64,000 nucleotides of DNA. It comes from Mariniblastus fucicola (GTDB lineage: Bacteria > Planctomycetota > Planctomycetia > Pirellulales > Pirellulaceae). The notes under the pieces are model-generated. The model did no database searches and was not told the DNA's origin. It saw only the letters and a program-made list of their open reading frames with translations. Location of the stretch: assembly GCF_008087665.1 (NCBI RefSeq), contig NZ_CP042912.1, forward strand, positions 2,356,001-2,420,000, read 5' to 3'. This document shows positions 1-7,777 of this stretch, piece by piece (the stretch's first letter is position 1; every line of letters begins with the position of its first letter). Made by a program: the position numbers and the translations under genes.

Positions 1-67
1 CCTGCGACCATCCGGCGACAAGCCAACCACGAAGACCTCTCCGCTTCGGTTCAACGCATTGTTATCC
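1..67 (-). repeat. attC 1 (partial, class A)
   Basis: Right part of a class A site cut by the window edge; ends in GTTATCC. Class A sites are about 139 bp and have the arm CGAGCGGACC. Confidence 0.9.
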
Positions 68-105
68 AGGCAGCGGAGTGAATCGCATCCTACTATTTTA
101 CAAGT

Positions 106-555
106 TTAACGTGGTTTGTTGAACTGTCTGCGCGCAATCTTCGTTTGCCAAATTTTACGCAAGTGAAGTTTGGATGCGTTGGCAGCGAACACGGTAGCGC
201 CCGGCAGCAGGCCCAAAAGAAACCCAGACAAAGAAAGAATCGATATCAATACGGTTGTTTTTAACGCAAAACCGACTGGGCCATCTTCATCATACAGTTG
301 GCCTTGAACGGTTTCGTTTGTAAATACGATTGCGGCGGCATTAAGCAAAATCGCTATCACAGGCCAAGTCGCCCCTGCGCAAGCGGCCCAAACCACCGGT
401 CGCCGATCCTTGGCCAAACCAATGCAACTCCAATACAAACTAAAGAGCAGCCACATATAGACGAAGTTGCCCGTAGTTGGCGAAGTAAACAAGCATGCGA
501 TCAACGCGATATTCAGCGTCAATCCAAACAGCCATTTGAGGCTAACATTCTTCAC
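106..555 (-). CDS. Cassette 1: four-helix membrane protein
   Basis: A 149-residue protein of unrecognised family. Hydrophobic segments lie near residues 8-25, 30-48, 55-77 and 98-125, and the C-terminus is basic, so it is probably an inner-membrane protein. The ATG is only 14 nt inside the R' box of attC 2, with a weak GTGAAG before it. Confidence 0.75.
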   Translation of the reverse strand: MKNVSLKWLFGLTLNIALIACLFTSPTTGNFVYMWLLFSLYWSCIGLAKDRRPVVWAACAGATWPVIAILLNAAAIVFTNETVQGQLYDEDGPVGFALKTTVLISILSLSGFLLGLLPGATVFAANASKLHLRKIWQTKIARRQFNKPR

Positions 556-569
556 TGTGACCTCAGTCT

Positions 570-711
570 GGATAACGCCCGCGTTAACCGAGACGCGACG
601 AAAAGGTAAGTAGTGAGTGGAGCGGATGATACAATGCGAGGAACGAGCATCATCCGCGGAACAGTGTTCGCACAGCGGAAAACGCGGCTTCGGTTCAACG
701 CTTTGTTATCC
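570..711 (-). repeat. attC 2 (class B)
   Basis: 142 bp. Class B sites have the arm CGAGACGCGG and an inner hairpin built on GCGGATGAT/ATCATCCGC. Confidence 0.93.
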
Positions 712-1170
712 AACGCCGGGCGGTTGGTACGGGTTTACGTCTGATTCCGGGTACCTCACGACTGGAGGTGTCATTTCATCATCGTTCGATTTTTGGCCAA
801 ACATTTTGGTGATCCATTCGGCCAAATACAAAATGGAAAAACACACAAAAACCCAGATCGCAGTGTAGGGCAATCCAATGACGGGAGCGAGGGCACGTCC
901 TGTGTCATCGGTTAGTTCCTGCATCGCCCGTTCAGCAGCTGGCGTCATTTCGGCGTCACTGAACCACCCATCTCCATTCTTGTCGAATCTGTCTAATTTC
1001 GAACTCAGATCGGCGTCAACAGCCCAGACTGCTGCAAGAAGTAGGAAGTACCCAGCCAAGACAGTCGTGAAAAACAATATCAGTCCATTGAGCCGATTGG
1101 TTCGACACCGGTTTCCTATGTAGACGACGAGAGGAAGGAGTAGCCAAAAAACCGGAAGTGCTATATGCAT
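706..1170 (-). CDS. Cassette 2: membrane protein with one EF-hand loop
   Basis: 154 residues with hydrophobic segments near 3-18, 27-50 and 100-120. Residues 63-74 form a textbook 12-residue EF-hand loop (D63, N65, D67, G68, S71, E74), suggesting Ca2+ binding in the loop between helices. NPYQPP near the C-terminus resembles a planctomycete motif usually seen at N-termini. The stop codon TAA is supplied by the attC box GGATAAC, so the protein ends in an attC-encoded Gly. Confidence 0.8.
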   Translation of the reverse strand: MHIALPVFWLLLPLVVYIGNRCRTNRLNGLILFFTTVLAGYFLLLAAVWAVDADLSSKLDRFDKNGDGWFSDAEMTPAAERAMQELTDDTGRALAPVIGLPYTAIWVFVCFSILYLAEWITKMFGQKSNDDEMTPPVVRYPESDVNPYQPPGVG

Positions 1171-1181
1171 TTAGTGATGTT

Positions 1182-1322
1182 GGATAACGCCCGCGTTAAC
1201 CGAGACGCGGGGTAAAGGTATGTAGTGAGTGGAGCGGATGATAAAATTGGCGTCAGCCAATCATCCGCGGAACGATGTTCGCACAGCGGAAAACGCGGCT
1301 TCGGTTCAACGCTTTGTTATCC
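1182..1322 (-). repeat. attC 3 (class B)
   Basis: 141 bp; the inner hairpin carries TTGGCGTCAGCCAA, as in attC 4 and 48. Confidence 0.93.
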
Positions 1323-1335
1323 CGCGTCTTCGGCA

Positions 1336-1779
1336 CTAAACGAGCGGCATCATTCTACCGAAACATCTCGCAATTCCAAACATGGTGATTGGCAGCCAAA
1401 TCGCGACGATTTGTGCAATTCGTAGTTCAATATTCGCTCTGCTTCCCGATTGGTGCTTTATTAGCTGCAGCATTGCAAGGACAGCCGGCATCAAAAAGAG
1501 CGTAATCAGTATGTTGAATGGGATCCTCCACCAGCCATATTCATACACGATGCCCGGAACCAATAGGACTGACAAAAGAGCCCCGATCCCAACGTGATAA
1601 CGGGTCTTTAGAATACCCGGACAGACATCAGAATTGTAAACGCACGGTATCAAGAAAAGCAACGGCAACACCAAGATCGGAATTACCGATCGCCCCATTT
1701 CGCCAAACGGAATCAAGGCCGCGATCAATGATGCATAAGCGGTGGCAGCCAAGAGATGGATTATGCGAAATTGAATCAT
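1336..1779 (-). CDS. Cassette 3: polytopic membrane protein
   Basis: 147 residues with about five hydrophobic segments (about 8-25, 31-46, 62-80, 85-105, 120-138). It begins MIQFRIIHLLAATA, the signal-anchor style shared by many cassettes here. No family recognised. The ATG is 8 nt from the attC 4 box. Confidence 0.75.
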   Translation of the reverse strand: MIQFRIIHLLAATAYASLIAALIPFGEMGRSVIPILVLPLLFLIPCVYNSDVCPGILKTRYHVGIGALLSVLLVPGIVYEYGWWRIPFNILITLFLMPAVLAMLQLIKHQSGSRANIELRIAQIVAIWLPITMFGIARCFGRMMPLV

Positions 1780-1786
1780 TCGAGCG

Positions 1787-1927
1787 GGATAACGCCCGCG
1801 TTAACCGAGACGCGGGTGAAAGGTATGTAGTGAGTGGAGCGGATGATAAAATTGGCGTCAGCCAATCATCCGCGAAACGATGTTCGCACAGCGGAAAACG
1901 CGGCTTCGGTTCAACGCTTTGTTATCC
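1787..1927 (-). repeat. attC 4 (class B)
   Basis: 141 bp, almost the same sequence as attC 3. Confidence 0.93.
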
Positions 1928-2039
1928 AGCGTGCCGCGTTCGGGCTTATATTTTATCTCGAAAGTCGACGAGAGGGCAAGTCTAAGCGAACGCGGACACG
2001 ACGTCGACGCGCTGGCGGCGGCGTGAGGTTGCTGAATAT

Positions 2040-2414
2040 TCATTGCCGAATGAGCACTCGTGTCGTTGTATTGCTGATGTCATCGAAAATGAGTATCGAA
2101 TCGTCATGGATGGGCTGGGGCGCAAGCATTAGCCATGGACGCCATATCGCAGAATTGTGCAACGAAGCTGCCTGTCGATGTCGTTTTCCAACAGCAGAAA
2201 TTGCGAAGACGGTTGACGGGCTGTCGCCCCATTTCATGGCGCTGAATGCCGATTTCTGGCAGGCGACGCATGCAGCTTGATGTCCCTCAATTGCAGCCAT
2301 AAACCGCGAGCGACGATGATTCAATGCTAAGGCAAACGCGAATAGAGCGACTAGCACTAATAAATGACGAGTCGTCCAAGTCATGCAATACTTCGCCATT
2401 CCGTCCTCATGCAA
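2040..2414 (-). CDS. Cassette 4: small single-span protein
   Basis: Up to 124 residues; the likely start is the Met at residue 6 (MAKYCMTW, position 2399). A hydrophobic helix near residues 18-32 is followed by a His- and Cys-containing soluble part with no recognisable domain. The 112 bp between stop and attC resemble the body of gene-free cassette 84. Weaker than its neighbours as a coding call. Confidence 0.5.
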   Translation of the reverse strand: MHEDGMAKYCMTWTTRHLLVLVALFAFALALNHRRSRFMAAIEGHQAACVACQKSAFSAMKWGDSPSTVFAISAVGKRHRQAASLHNSAIWRPWLMLAPQPIHDDSILIFDDISNTTTRVLIRQ

Positions 2415-2431
2415 CCATTGGGATTTGAGCG

Positions 2432-2570
2432 GGATAACGCCCGCGTTAACCGAGCGGACCTGAAAACGTAAATTAGTGAAAATGGAGTCGGATACAATGG
2501 GAGCCTGCGACCATCCGGCGACTTGCCAACCACGAAGCCAACTCCGCTTCGGTTCAACGCATTGTTATCC
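2432..2570 (-). repeat. attC 5 (class A)
   Basis: 139 bp. Outer pair GGATAAC/GTTATCC, inner pair GTTAACCGAG/CTTCGGTTCAAC with one unpaired C on the plus strand. Confidence 0.95.
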
Positions 2571-3086
2571 AGCGGCGGATTTCACAGCCAACGAAATGTT
2601 TTCAATTAACTTTCTGTCAAAACTGCTGTCCATAATGATAGCAGCAGATATCAGTGGCACGACAATAAACCACAAAGCGAGAAAGGTCAGTGAGATAATC
2701 ATGGATCGATGCAATCCATACGACAGTGTTGAATCTTGCGGCGACTCAGGATTGTACCTGACTGCGACAATCGTTGATTCCTGTAAAATATTGACGATGG
2801 CCGCGTGAGTTTCTCGATTCTTTGTGGATTCAAAACCATGAGCAATGGTGTAGCCATTAAAGCTCCGTCCAGCTACCGAATACGTGTAGTCTACTGTTGC
2901 CATGTAAGTCGGAGTTCCTTTGGATGTTGACGATTCAAGCACATCGGAACTGTTGACAACGCCCACGGCCGTTGGCCAGTCAGCGGCCTGCCAACAGGCC
3001 ACCAAATTTGGGTATAGCTGGGAAAAAAGCGAGAGACCAGCCAACAAGAAAAGTGCCGCGACAGCTACGACAATCCACTGAAACAT
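2565..3086 (-). CDS. Cassette 5: DUF3592 membrane protein
   Basis: 173 residues: a helix near 4-24, a beta-rich loop (about 35-125), then a helix near 128-152. The loop has the DUF3592 pattern: W-P-x-A-x-G-x-V, Y-x-Y-x-V-x-G-R-x-F-x-G and V-x-V-R-Y-N-P-x-x-P. The biochemical role of DUF3592 is not established. TAA comes from the attC box. A second, shorter DUF3592-like gene is in cassette 35. Confidence 0.82.
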   Translation of the reverse strand: MFQWIVVAVAALFLLAGLSLFSQLYPNLVACWQAADWPTAVGVVNSSDVLESSTSKGTPTYMATVDYTYSVAGRSFNGYTIAHGFESTKNRETHAAIVNILQESTIVAVRYNPESPQDSTLSYGLHRSMIISLTFLALWFIVVPLISAAIIMDSSFDRKLIENISLAVKSAAG

Positions 3087-3108
3087 TCTACGCCTTGTTT
3101 GTGAAGCT

Positions 3109-3247
3109 GGATAACGTCCGCGTTAACCGAGCGGACCTAGAAATGTAAATTGGTGTAATCGGAGTCGGATATAATGGGAGCCTGCGACCATCCGGCGACA
3201 AACCAACCACGAAGCCCTCTCCGCTTCGGTTCAACGCATTGTTATCC
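3109..3247 (-). repeat. attC 6 (class A)
   Basis: 139 bp, canonical outer boxes. Confidence 0.94.
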
Positions 3248-3310
3248 AACGAAGCCATTCACCATATCCTAGCAACTTGACCAATCGACGTCGAGCATGC
3301 CCCAAGCATC

Positions 3311-3544
3311 CTACGGGATGATTCGCGAGCCACTAATGACTATCGAACCATCTGCTGATTCCGGCACATTGAAGTCAATATCCGCGTAGCTTGGAGAAGA
3401 GATTTTGTCGCGTCCTTGAAGCTCAATCTGTTCTGTTAGCTCCTGGATTTTGCGATTCCGCGTTGCCTCACGAGAAGCAAAGAATAGGACAGTGCAAGCG
3501 ATCGCAGTAACCCAGAGCAGAGTGGAAATTCGGAATCGGATCAT
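3311..3544 (-). CDS. Cassette 6: small signal-anchored protein
   Basis: 77 residues. MIRFRISTLLWVTA begins a single hydrophobic helix (about 8-24), followed by a polar helix rich in Glu/Gln and a short tail, probably facing the periplasm. No domain recognised. About 85 bp lie between the start and attC 7, longer than usual for this array. Confidence 0.65.
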   Translation of the reverse strand: MIRFRISTLLWVTAIACTVLFFASREATRNRKIQELTEQIELQGRDKISSPSYADIDFNVPESADGSIVISGSRIIP

Positions 3545-3628
3545 AATTTATGCGTCCGTGTGGTTTCATTGTTGCGGGCACTGATTGGGCCCGTTCGATC
3601 ATGTCGTCCGCGCACTCCAGCCATAGTT

Positions 3629-3767
3629 GGATAACGTCCGCGTTAACCGAGCGGACCGAGAAATGTAAATTAGTGAAACTGGAGCCGGATACAATGGGAG
3701 CCTGCGACCATCCGGCGACTGGCCAACCACGAACCCATCTCCGCTTCGGTTCAACGCTTTGTTATCC
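3629..3767 (-). repeat. attC 7 (class A)
   Basis: 139 bp, canonical outer boxes. Confidence 0.94.
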
Positions 3768-4038
3768 GCGTGTCCGGTCCTGGCGTTCTTTAATTCTAGC
3801 GACCTGTCGCGGCGAAGTCGAGCACGTCGTCCGCATGATTCGAGCCTGCCAATTGCACGTCAGAGCGAGGTTGCGGATGAATGACGCCTTAAATCAAATT
3901 GACTTTGCCAATGCGTGCTGCCTTTACGCCTGCATTCGTTTAGTTGTCGAATACGTCCGCGCAAGGGCTGCATGCCATCACGCTGCCAACTGAATTTTCC
4001 TGCATGTCACAAGCCTGTCGACGCAAGATAGTTCCGCA
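3768..4038 (-). other. Cassette 7 body: gene-free, family 1
   Basis: About 270 bp without a credible gene. Family 1 also has members in cassettes 18, 22, 24, 38, 50, 56, 60 and 75. They share a start near attC (GTCCGG...CCAGCGTTC), the tail element GAAGTCGAGCA(C/T)GTCGTCCGCATG, and an end CGACGCAAGATAGTTCCGC next to the following box. A 21-residue minus-strand reading (M-Q/R-E-N-x-V-G-S-V) recurs in several members but is broken in others. Confidence 0.75.
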
Positions 4039-4178
4039 GGATAACGCCCGCGTTAACCGAGGCGTCGAATGGGTTTGAATTAGTGAAAATTGTCGTCGGA
4101 TATAATGGGAGGTACGACCATCCGACGACTTGGCCAACCCTAGCGATTTGGACGCTTCGGTTCAACGCTTTGTTATCC
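4039..4178 (-). repeat. attC 8 (class C)
   Basis: 140 bp. Class C sites have the arm CGAGGCGTCG and an inner stem GTCGTCGGAT/ATCCGACGAC. Confidence 0.93.
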
Positions 4179-4189
4179 AACGTTGCCCA

Positions 4190-4534
4190 CTAGCGAGTCA
4201 CCTCAAGTATGTACGTGGTCTTCCGTCTCATTTTATTGTATGTGTACAGGTCTGTCACGCCAATACGTTTCGCGGTCACGATGAATTCACTGGCCCTTTT
4301 GAATTCTGCAGCGACAATGTCCGGATTTTCTATCACGAGTTCGGGCATTCCGGATTGATTTGAAATTGCGCGAGATTCGCCGAGCGGAATTGTCATGGGT
4401 ATCGTTTTGCCGCGTGTATTTCGGTCCACATCATTCCAAAACATCCCGCATAGAAAAGCAGCGCAAGTCGGAGTGCACCAAAGAAGCGTTGAAATCGATA
4501 TTCTTAGTAAGCGATTTGTACGTGGTTTCGGCAT
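4190..4534 (-). CDS. Cassette 8: anchored protein with a pilus/secretin N-terminal-like domain
   Basis: 114 residues from the ATG at 4534; a longer reading frame upstream only translates attC 9. A hydrophobic helix lies at about 12-32. Residues 45-114 follow the pattern of the T2SS/T3SS pilus-formation N-terminal domain (ultra-hydrophobic start, P-L-G-E-S-R, E-N-P-D-I-V-A, F-I-V-T-A-K-R-I-G-V-T-D-L, final E-V). That domain is normally found in secretin-type outer-membrane proteins such as CpaC; here it stands alone. Confidence 0.65.
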   Translation of the reverse strand: MPKPRTNRLLRISISTLLWCTPTCAAFLCGMFWNDVDRNTRGKTIPMTIPLGESRAISNQSGMPELVIENPDIVAAEFKRASEFIVTAKRIGVTDLYTYNKMRRKTTYILEVTR

Positions 4535-4579
4535 CCGTTGCCTTCGCAGGTATATGGGAACTGACGTTTTGATTGAGTT

Positions 4580-4722
4580 GGATAACGTCCGCGTTAACCG
4601 AGACGCGGCAGAAAGGTGTGCAGTGAGTGGAGCGGATGATACAATGCGAGGTACGAGCATCATCCGCGGAACGACGTTTTGACCAGCGCCAAACGCGGCT
4701 TCGGTTCAACGCTTTGTTATCC
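4580..4722 (-). repeat. attC 9 (class B)
   Basis: 143 bp, with CAGCGCC in the right arm. Confidence 0.93.
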
Positions 4723-5097
4723 TGCGAATAGCGTCCCGAGCTCGGTTTCGATCGAGTACGCATTGCCGGTGAGTTTGCATTATTGCTCGCCATCGAAGGA
4801 AATGCAAACACAGCATTTGCACGTCGGCGCGACGATCATTGAATCGTTTTGAGCGTTCAGTTTCTCAGGCAGTGAAACGGCAAAATGCACGTCGTAGCGC
4901 GTTGCCGCATGTCGACGCAACGATCGTTGAACTGGTTTGAGTTGCCAATCCGTTTTGTCCAAGCCATACAGAATGCACGTCGGCACGCGTTCGGGTTTGA
5001 TGAACCACCAAGACGCTTTCGATCGAGTGCGACTTCGAACGTGCAAGATCTACACTCAAGCCACCATCTGCGAAGCCAATTCGATAAAGCTTTCGCT
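4723..5097 (-). other. Cassette 9 body: gene-free, family 3
   Basis: About 375 bp. Family 3 (cassettes 9, 15, 19, 66, 82) contains repeated words TGCACGTCGGCGCG and GTCGACGCAACGATCGTTGAA and ends AGCCACCATCTGCGAAGCCA before the next box. Open frames occur on both strands, but no frame is shared by all members. Confidence 0.75.
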
Positions 5098-5189
5098 GGA
5101 TAACGACCAAGATCACCGAGCCGGGACAAGTGATCATCTATTCCAAGCAGCACGCAAGACCCGGCTTCGCGTGCATCGTATTGTTATCC
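5098..5189 (-). repeat. attC 10 (class D, short)
   Basis: 92 bp. Class D sites have the arm GATCACCGAGCC paired with CCGGCTTCGCGTGCATC; same box spacing and the same extra base as class A. Confidence 0.9.
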
Positions 5190-5206
5190 GGCATTTGCGA
5201 GTGTAC

Positions 5207-5656
5207 CTACTTCGCGGCGGATTGAATTATAAATATTTTTTTCACGTCATCTACGCACATGGCATTCTCATAGCTGCCATTGACACTCTTCTTAAACGTC
5301 CCGTCATCGTTGACAGAGTCAAATTCATATTTCCTATTTGCGTCCCGCAAGGGGAACCACGAAATATTCGCGCGTTCATCAAACAGTCCGGCGAAACTTA
5401 AGTCAGACACGCCATCTGGATCAGCCTCAAGGTGAAACGTTCGTATGATCTCATTCAGTTCGTCTTCCGTAGTGTAACTAGCCTTCACCATGTAAAAGGC
5501 ATCCATCCCGGTAGTGTCGCTAAAGGTTTCGAGTATTGCGACGTTGCTGGGCAATTTGCCAGCGAGAGAGTACTTGGGACTGGGCGTGAAACTGCAGGCG
5601 GCACCAGCCAGCGACAGGCATGCCAGAAGACAGCAAAACACGCGCACGGTTCTCAT
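5207..5656 (-). CDS. Cassette 10: secreted protein or lipoprotein
   Basis: 149 residues with a hydrophobic signal region to about residue 20. Cys21 after A-G-A-A could be a lipidation site, although -3 is Gly rather than Leu. The rest is an acidic soluble domain with no recognised family. It is bounded by the short class D attC at its 3' end. Confidence 0.65.
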   Translation of the reverse strand: MRTVRVFCCLLACLSLAGAACSFTPSPKYSLAGKLPSNVAILETFSDTTGMDAFYMVKASYTTEDELNEIIRTFHLEADPDGVSDLSFAGLFDERANISWFPLRDANRKYEFDSVNDDGTFKKSVNGSYENAMCVDDVKKIFIIQSAAK

Positions 5657-5686
5657 TGGTGAGTTTGCCCTCGGTTGGGTTGAGCG

Positions 5687-5827
5687 GGATAACGCCCGCG
5701 TTAACCGAGCGGACCTAGAAGTGTTAGTTTGCCGGAAAATGTCGTCGGATACAATGGGAGGTCACGACCATCCGACGACGGAATGGCCGAGCAATATACG
5801 CCGCTTCGGTTCAACGCATTGTTATCC
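5687..5827 (-). repeat. attC 11 (A/C hybrid)
   Basis: 141 bp; a class A outer arm (CGAGCGGACC) with a class C inner stem (GTCGTCGGAT/ATCCGACGAC). Confidence 0.92.
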
Positions 5828-6295
5828 TGCGGATTCTCCATTTGCGATCGACGAGGAGTACGCCTCCTTTGCACTCCAGTATTCCATAGTCGCTACACCG
5901 ATTGGAGGCATTGCGCTGCACCACAATCTAACAAGTTTGTCTTCGCGAAAGTAGAGATAACCTTCTGTCGCCACAGTCCAGTTTTTGCCATCTCCGTAAT
6001 TGTCGCACATGAATTTGAGATCTGGCGCAGGGAAGGATTTCTCAGGAAAATAGACGATGCAGTGGATTTGACCTCGCCATTCCCACGCGACACATCCATG
6101 GAACGGTGAGACATCAAATGTGTATTCAGTCGATTCTGGTAAGCTGTCACTCTTGCAAACTTCGAATGGGTCACCGTAGAGAGCAATGGCGTCGCTCAAT
6201 GAACTGCCAAGCGGGAGTGCGTCGTGTCTATCGAGTCGTTCGGCACCGAACAGTTTTAGCACGAGCAATAGTAAGTATGACAATAAAGTTCGCAT
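5822..6295 (-). CDS. Cassette 11: secreted protein, unknown family
   Basis: 157 residues; a short signal peptide (residues 1-18), then a domain with Cys at about 47, 68, 79, 97 and 127. The part L-G-S-S-L-S-D-A-I-A-L-Y-G-D-P resembles the first strand-helix of small periplasmic beta-domain proteins, but I cannot name the family. The stop codon is in the attC box, giving a Gly end. Confidence 0.7.
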   Translation of the reverse strand: MRTLLSYLLLLVLKLFGAERLDRHDALPLGSSLSDAIALYGDPFEVCKSDSLPESTEYTFDVSPFHGCVAWEWRGQIHCIVYFPEKSFPAPDLKFMCDNYGDGKNWTVATEGYLYFREDKLVRLWCSAMPPIGVATMEYWSAKEAYSSSIANGESAG

Positions 6296-6311
6296 GAGAA
6301 CGTTTTGAGCA

Positions 6312-6453
6312 GGATAACGCCCGCGTTAACCGAGACGCGGCGAAAAGGTAAGTAGTGAGTGGAGCGGATGATAAAATGCGAGGAACGAGCATCATCCGCG
6401 GAACAATGTTCGCACAGCGGAAAACGCGGCTTCGGTTCAACGCTTTGTTATCC
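6312..6453 (-). repeat. attC 12 (class B)
   Basis: 142 bp, canonical boxes. Confidence 0.93.
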
Positions 6454-6996
6454 ACCGTCAAGCAGTACGAAACGCTTGCCATCCCATTGAAACACGAGTT
6501 CACAATGCACGAAGCGTTCAGGGTAGCTCAAGCGTTGATTGATTTCAACAATCATTTGTTTTTCGGTTGTATCCAAGCGATAGTTAACCAGGCAACTCGA
6601 GTCGGTATTGCCGCCACCGTTTAGTCGACCTGAGACGTAGTACTCTCCCCACGAATCATTGAAGTTCGCGTCCACACTAAAATTGTATTTGAATGAACTA
6701 TTTCCAAATCTGTCATCAAAATTTACCGAGAGTAGTTTTTGATCGATGTAGGTTTCGAATTGGCCCGGCCGTCCAGTCGGGACGTTTTGTAAAACGACAG
6801 GACGACAATTGACGCCTGAGAGTCGATCAAACTGAGGTCGAGATTGCCAATCGGGGGAATACTCGCGGTCACATACAAGAAACGATTCACTGGATGCATC
6901 GGTTCGATAACCGTAATCTAGCCACGCGAGAGCACCAAGACCGGCGGCCAAGACGGCCGTCCAGTAGAAGATGCTCCGCGTCGTGAACTTCGGCAT
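6448..6996 (-). CDS. Cassette 12: signal-anchored protein, unknown domain
   Basis: 182 residues; an anchor helix near 10-27 after MPKFTTRSIFYWTA, followed by a beta-rich, aromatic-rich domain facing the periplasm. No family recognised. TAA is formed by GGATAAC of attC 12, so the end is Asp-Gly-Gly. Confidence 0.72.
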   Translation of the reverse strand: MPKFTTRSIFYWTAVLAAGLGALAWLDYGYRTDASSESFLVCDREYSPDWQSRPQFDRLSGVNCRPVVLQNVPTGRPGQFETYIDQKLLSVNFDDRFGNSSFKYNFSVDANFNDSWGEYYVSGRLNGGGNTDSSCLVNYRLDTTEKQMIVEINQRLSYPERFVHCELVFQWDGKRFVLLDGG

Positions 6997-7004
6997 GGCG
7001 AGGT

Positions 7005-7143
7005 GGATAACGTCCGCGTTAACCGAGCGGACCTGAAAATGTGAATTGGTGAAACTGGAGTCGGATACAATGGGAGCCTGCGACCATCCGGCGACAAAAC
7101 GACCGAGAAGGCCTCTCCGCTTCGGTTCAACGCATTGTTATCC
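7005..7143 (-). repeat. attC 13 (class A)
   Basis: 139 bp; nearly identical to attC 24 and attC 54. Confidence 0.94.
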
Positions 7144-7207
7144 AGACAGCGGATTGAATCGTTTGCCCTAATCTTAACAGCTCCCTAAGCACTGGTCGAG
7201 CATGACA

Positions 7208-7555
7208 TCAATTTGGATGATCGTTCTCGGGTGATTGTTTTCGTATCGCACGCTGGATTTCGTGCATCTGGTATGAGAATAACCAGCACGTCGCAGTCAT
7301 TGCCAAACTCGAAAATCCGACAAGCAGCAGAACTGCGTGGCCGGTTGCGTATCCCAATACCACCAATGATGTCATCGTGAAGATCCAGAACGCCTGTGCC
7401 AGAGAGTATTGGCGATTGGGTGCTGGTGTCGCTGGAATGCACTGGTCAGCGTGGCGGAAGTCTTCTGTCATCGTCCCGTCTATTTTTGTCCCACAATTCC
7501 AGCAAGCATCAAACTGCTGTTCGACATGAATTTCACATTGCTGGCACGTCCACAT
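7208..7555 (-). CDS. Cassette 13: zinc-ribbon membrane protein (copy 1)
   Basis: 115 residues. Cys4, Cys7, Cys18 and Cys21 form a compact zinc ribbon at the N-terminus, followed by two hydrophobic helices near 54-71 and 74-93 and a basic tail. The predicted protein is identical to that of cassette 54, 25 kb away. A role in protein-protein contacts at the membrane is possible but not shown. Confidence 0.78.
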   Translation of the reverse strand: MWTCQQCEIHVEQQFDACWNCGTKIDGTMTEDFRHADQCIPATPAPNRQYSLAQAFWIFTMTSLVVLGYATGHAVLLLVGFSSLAMTATCWLFSYQMHEIQRAIRKQSPENDHPN

Positions 7556-7565
7556 TGGTCAGTCT

Positions 7566-7703
7566 GGATAACGTCCGCGTTAACCGAGCGGACCGAGAAA
7601 TGTAAATTAGTGAAACTGGAGCCGGATACAATGGGAGGAACGACCATCCGGCGACGAGCCAATCACGAAGGCCTCTCCGCTTCGGTTCAACGCATTGTTA
7701 TCC
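7566..7703 (-). repeat. attC 14 (class A)
   Basis: 138 bp, canonical boxes. Confidence 0.94.
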
Positions 7704-7777
7704 GACGGGCCCGGTTGAGGGGTTGTCAATAATCTAGCGACTAAGCCGATCGGCGTCGAGCATATCGAAGGGTGCAA

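Noticed and set aside
2476-2570. Plus-strand frames with a recurring peptide like M-x-x-E-x-D-T-M-G-A-C-D-H-P-A-T across dozens of sites
   Set aside because: They are translations of the conserved attC sequence against the cassette direction; the similarity is that of the recombination site, and the frames run into unrelated cassette bodies.
3970-4020. 21-residue peptide M-Q-E-N-x-V-G-S-V in family 1 cassettes
   Set aside because: Cassette 22 has a stop inside it and others change the frame length; no ribosome site.
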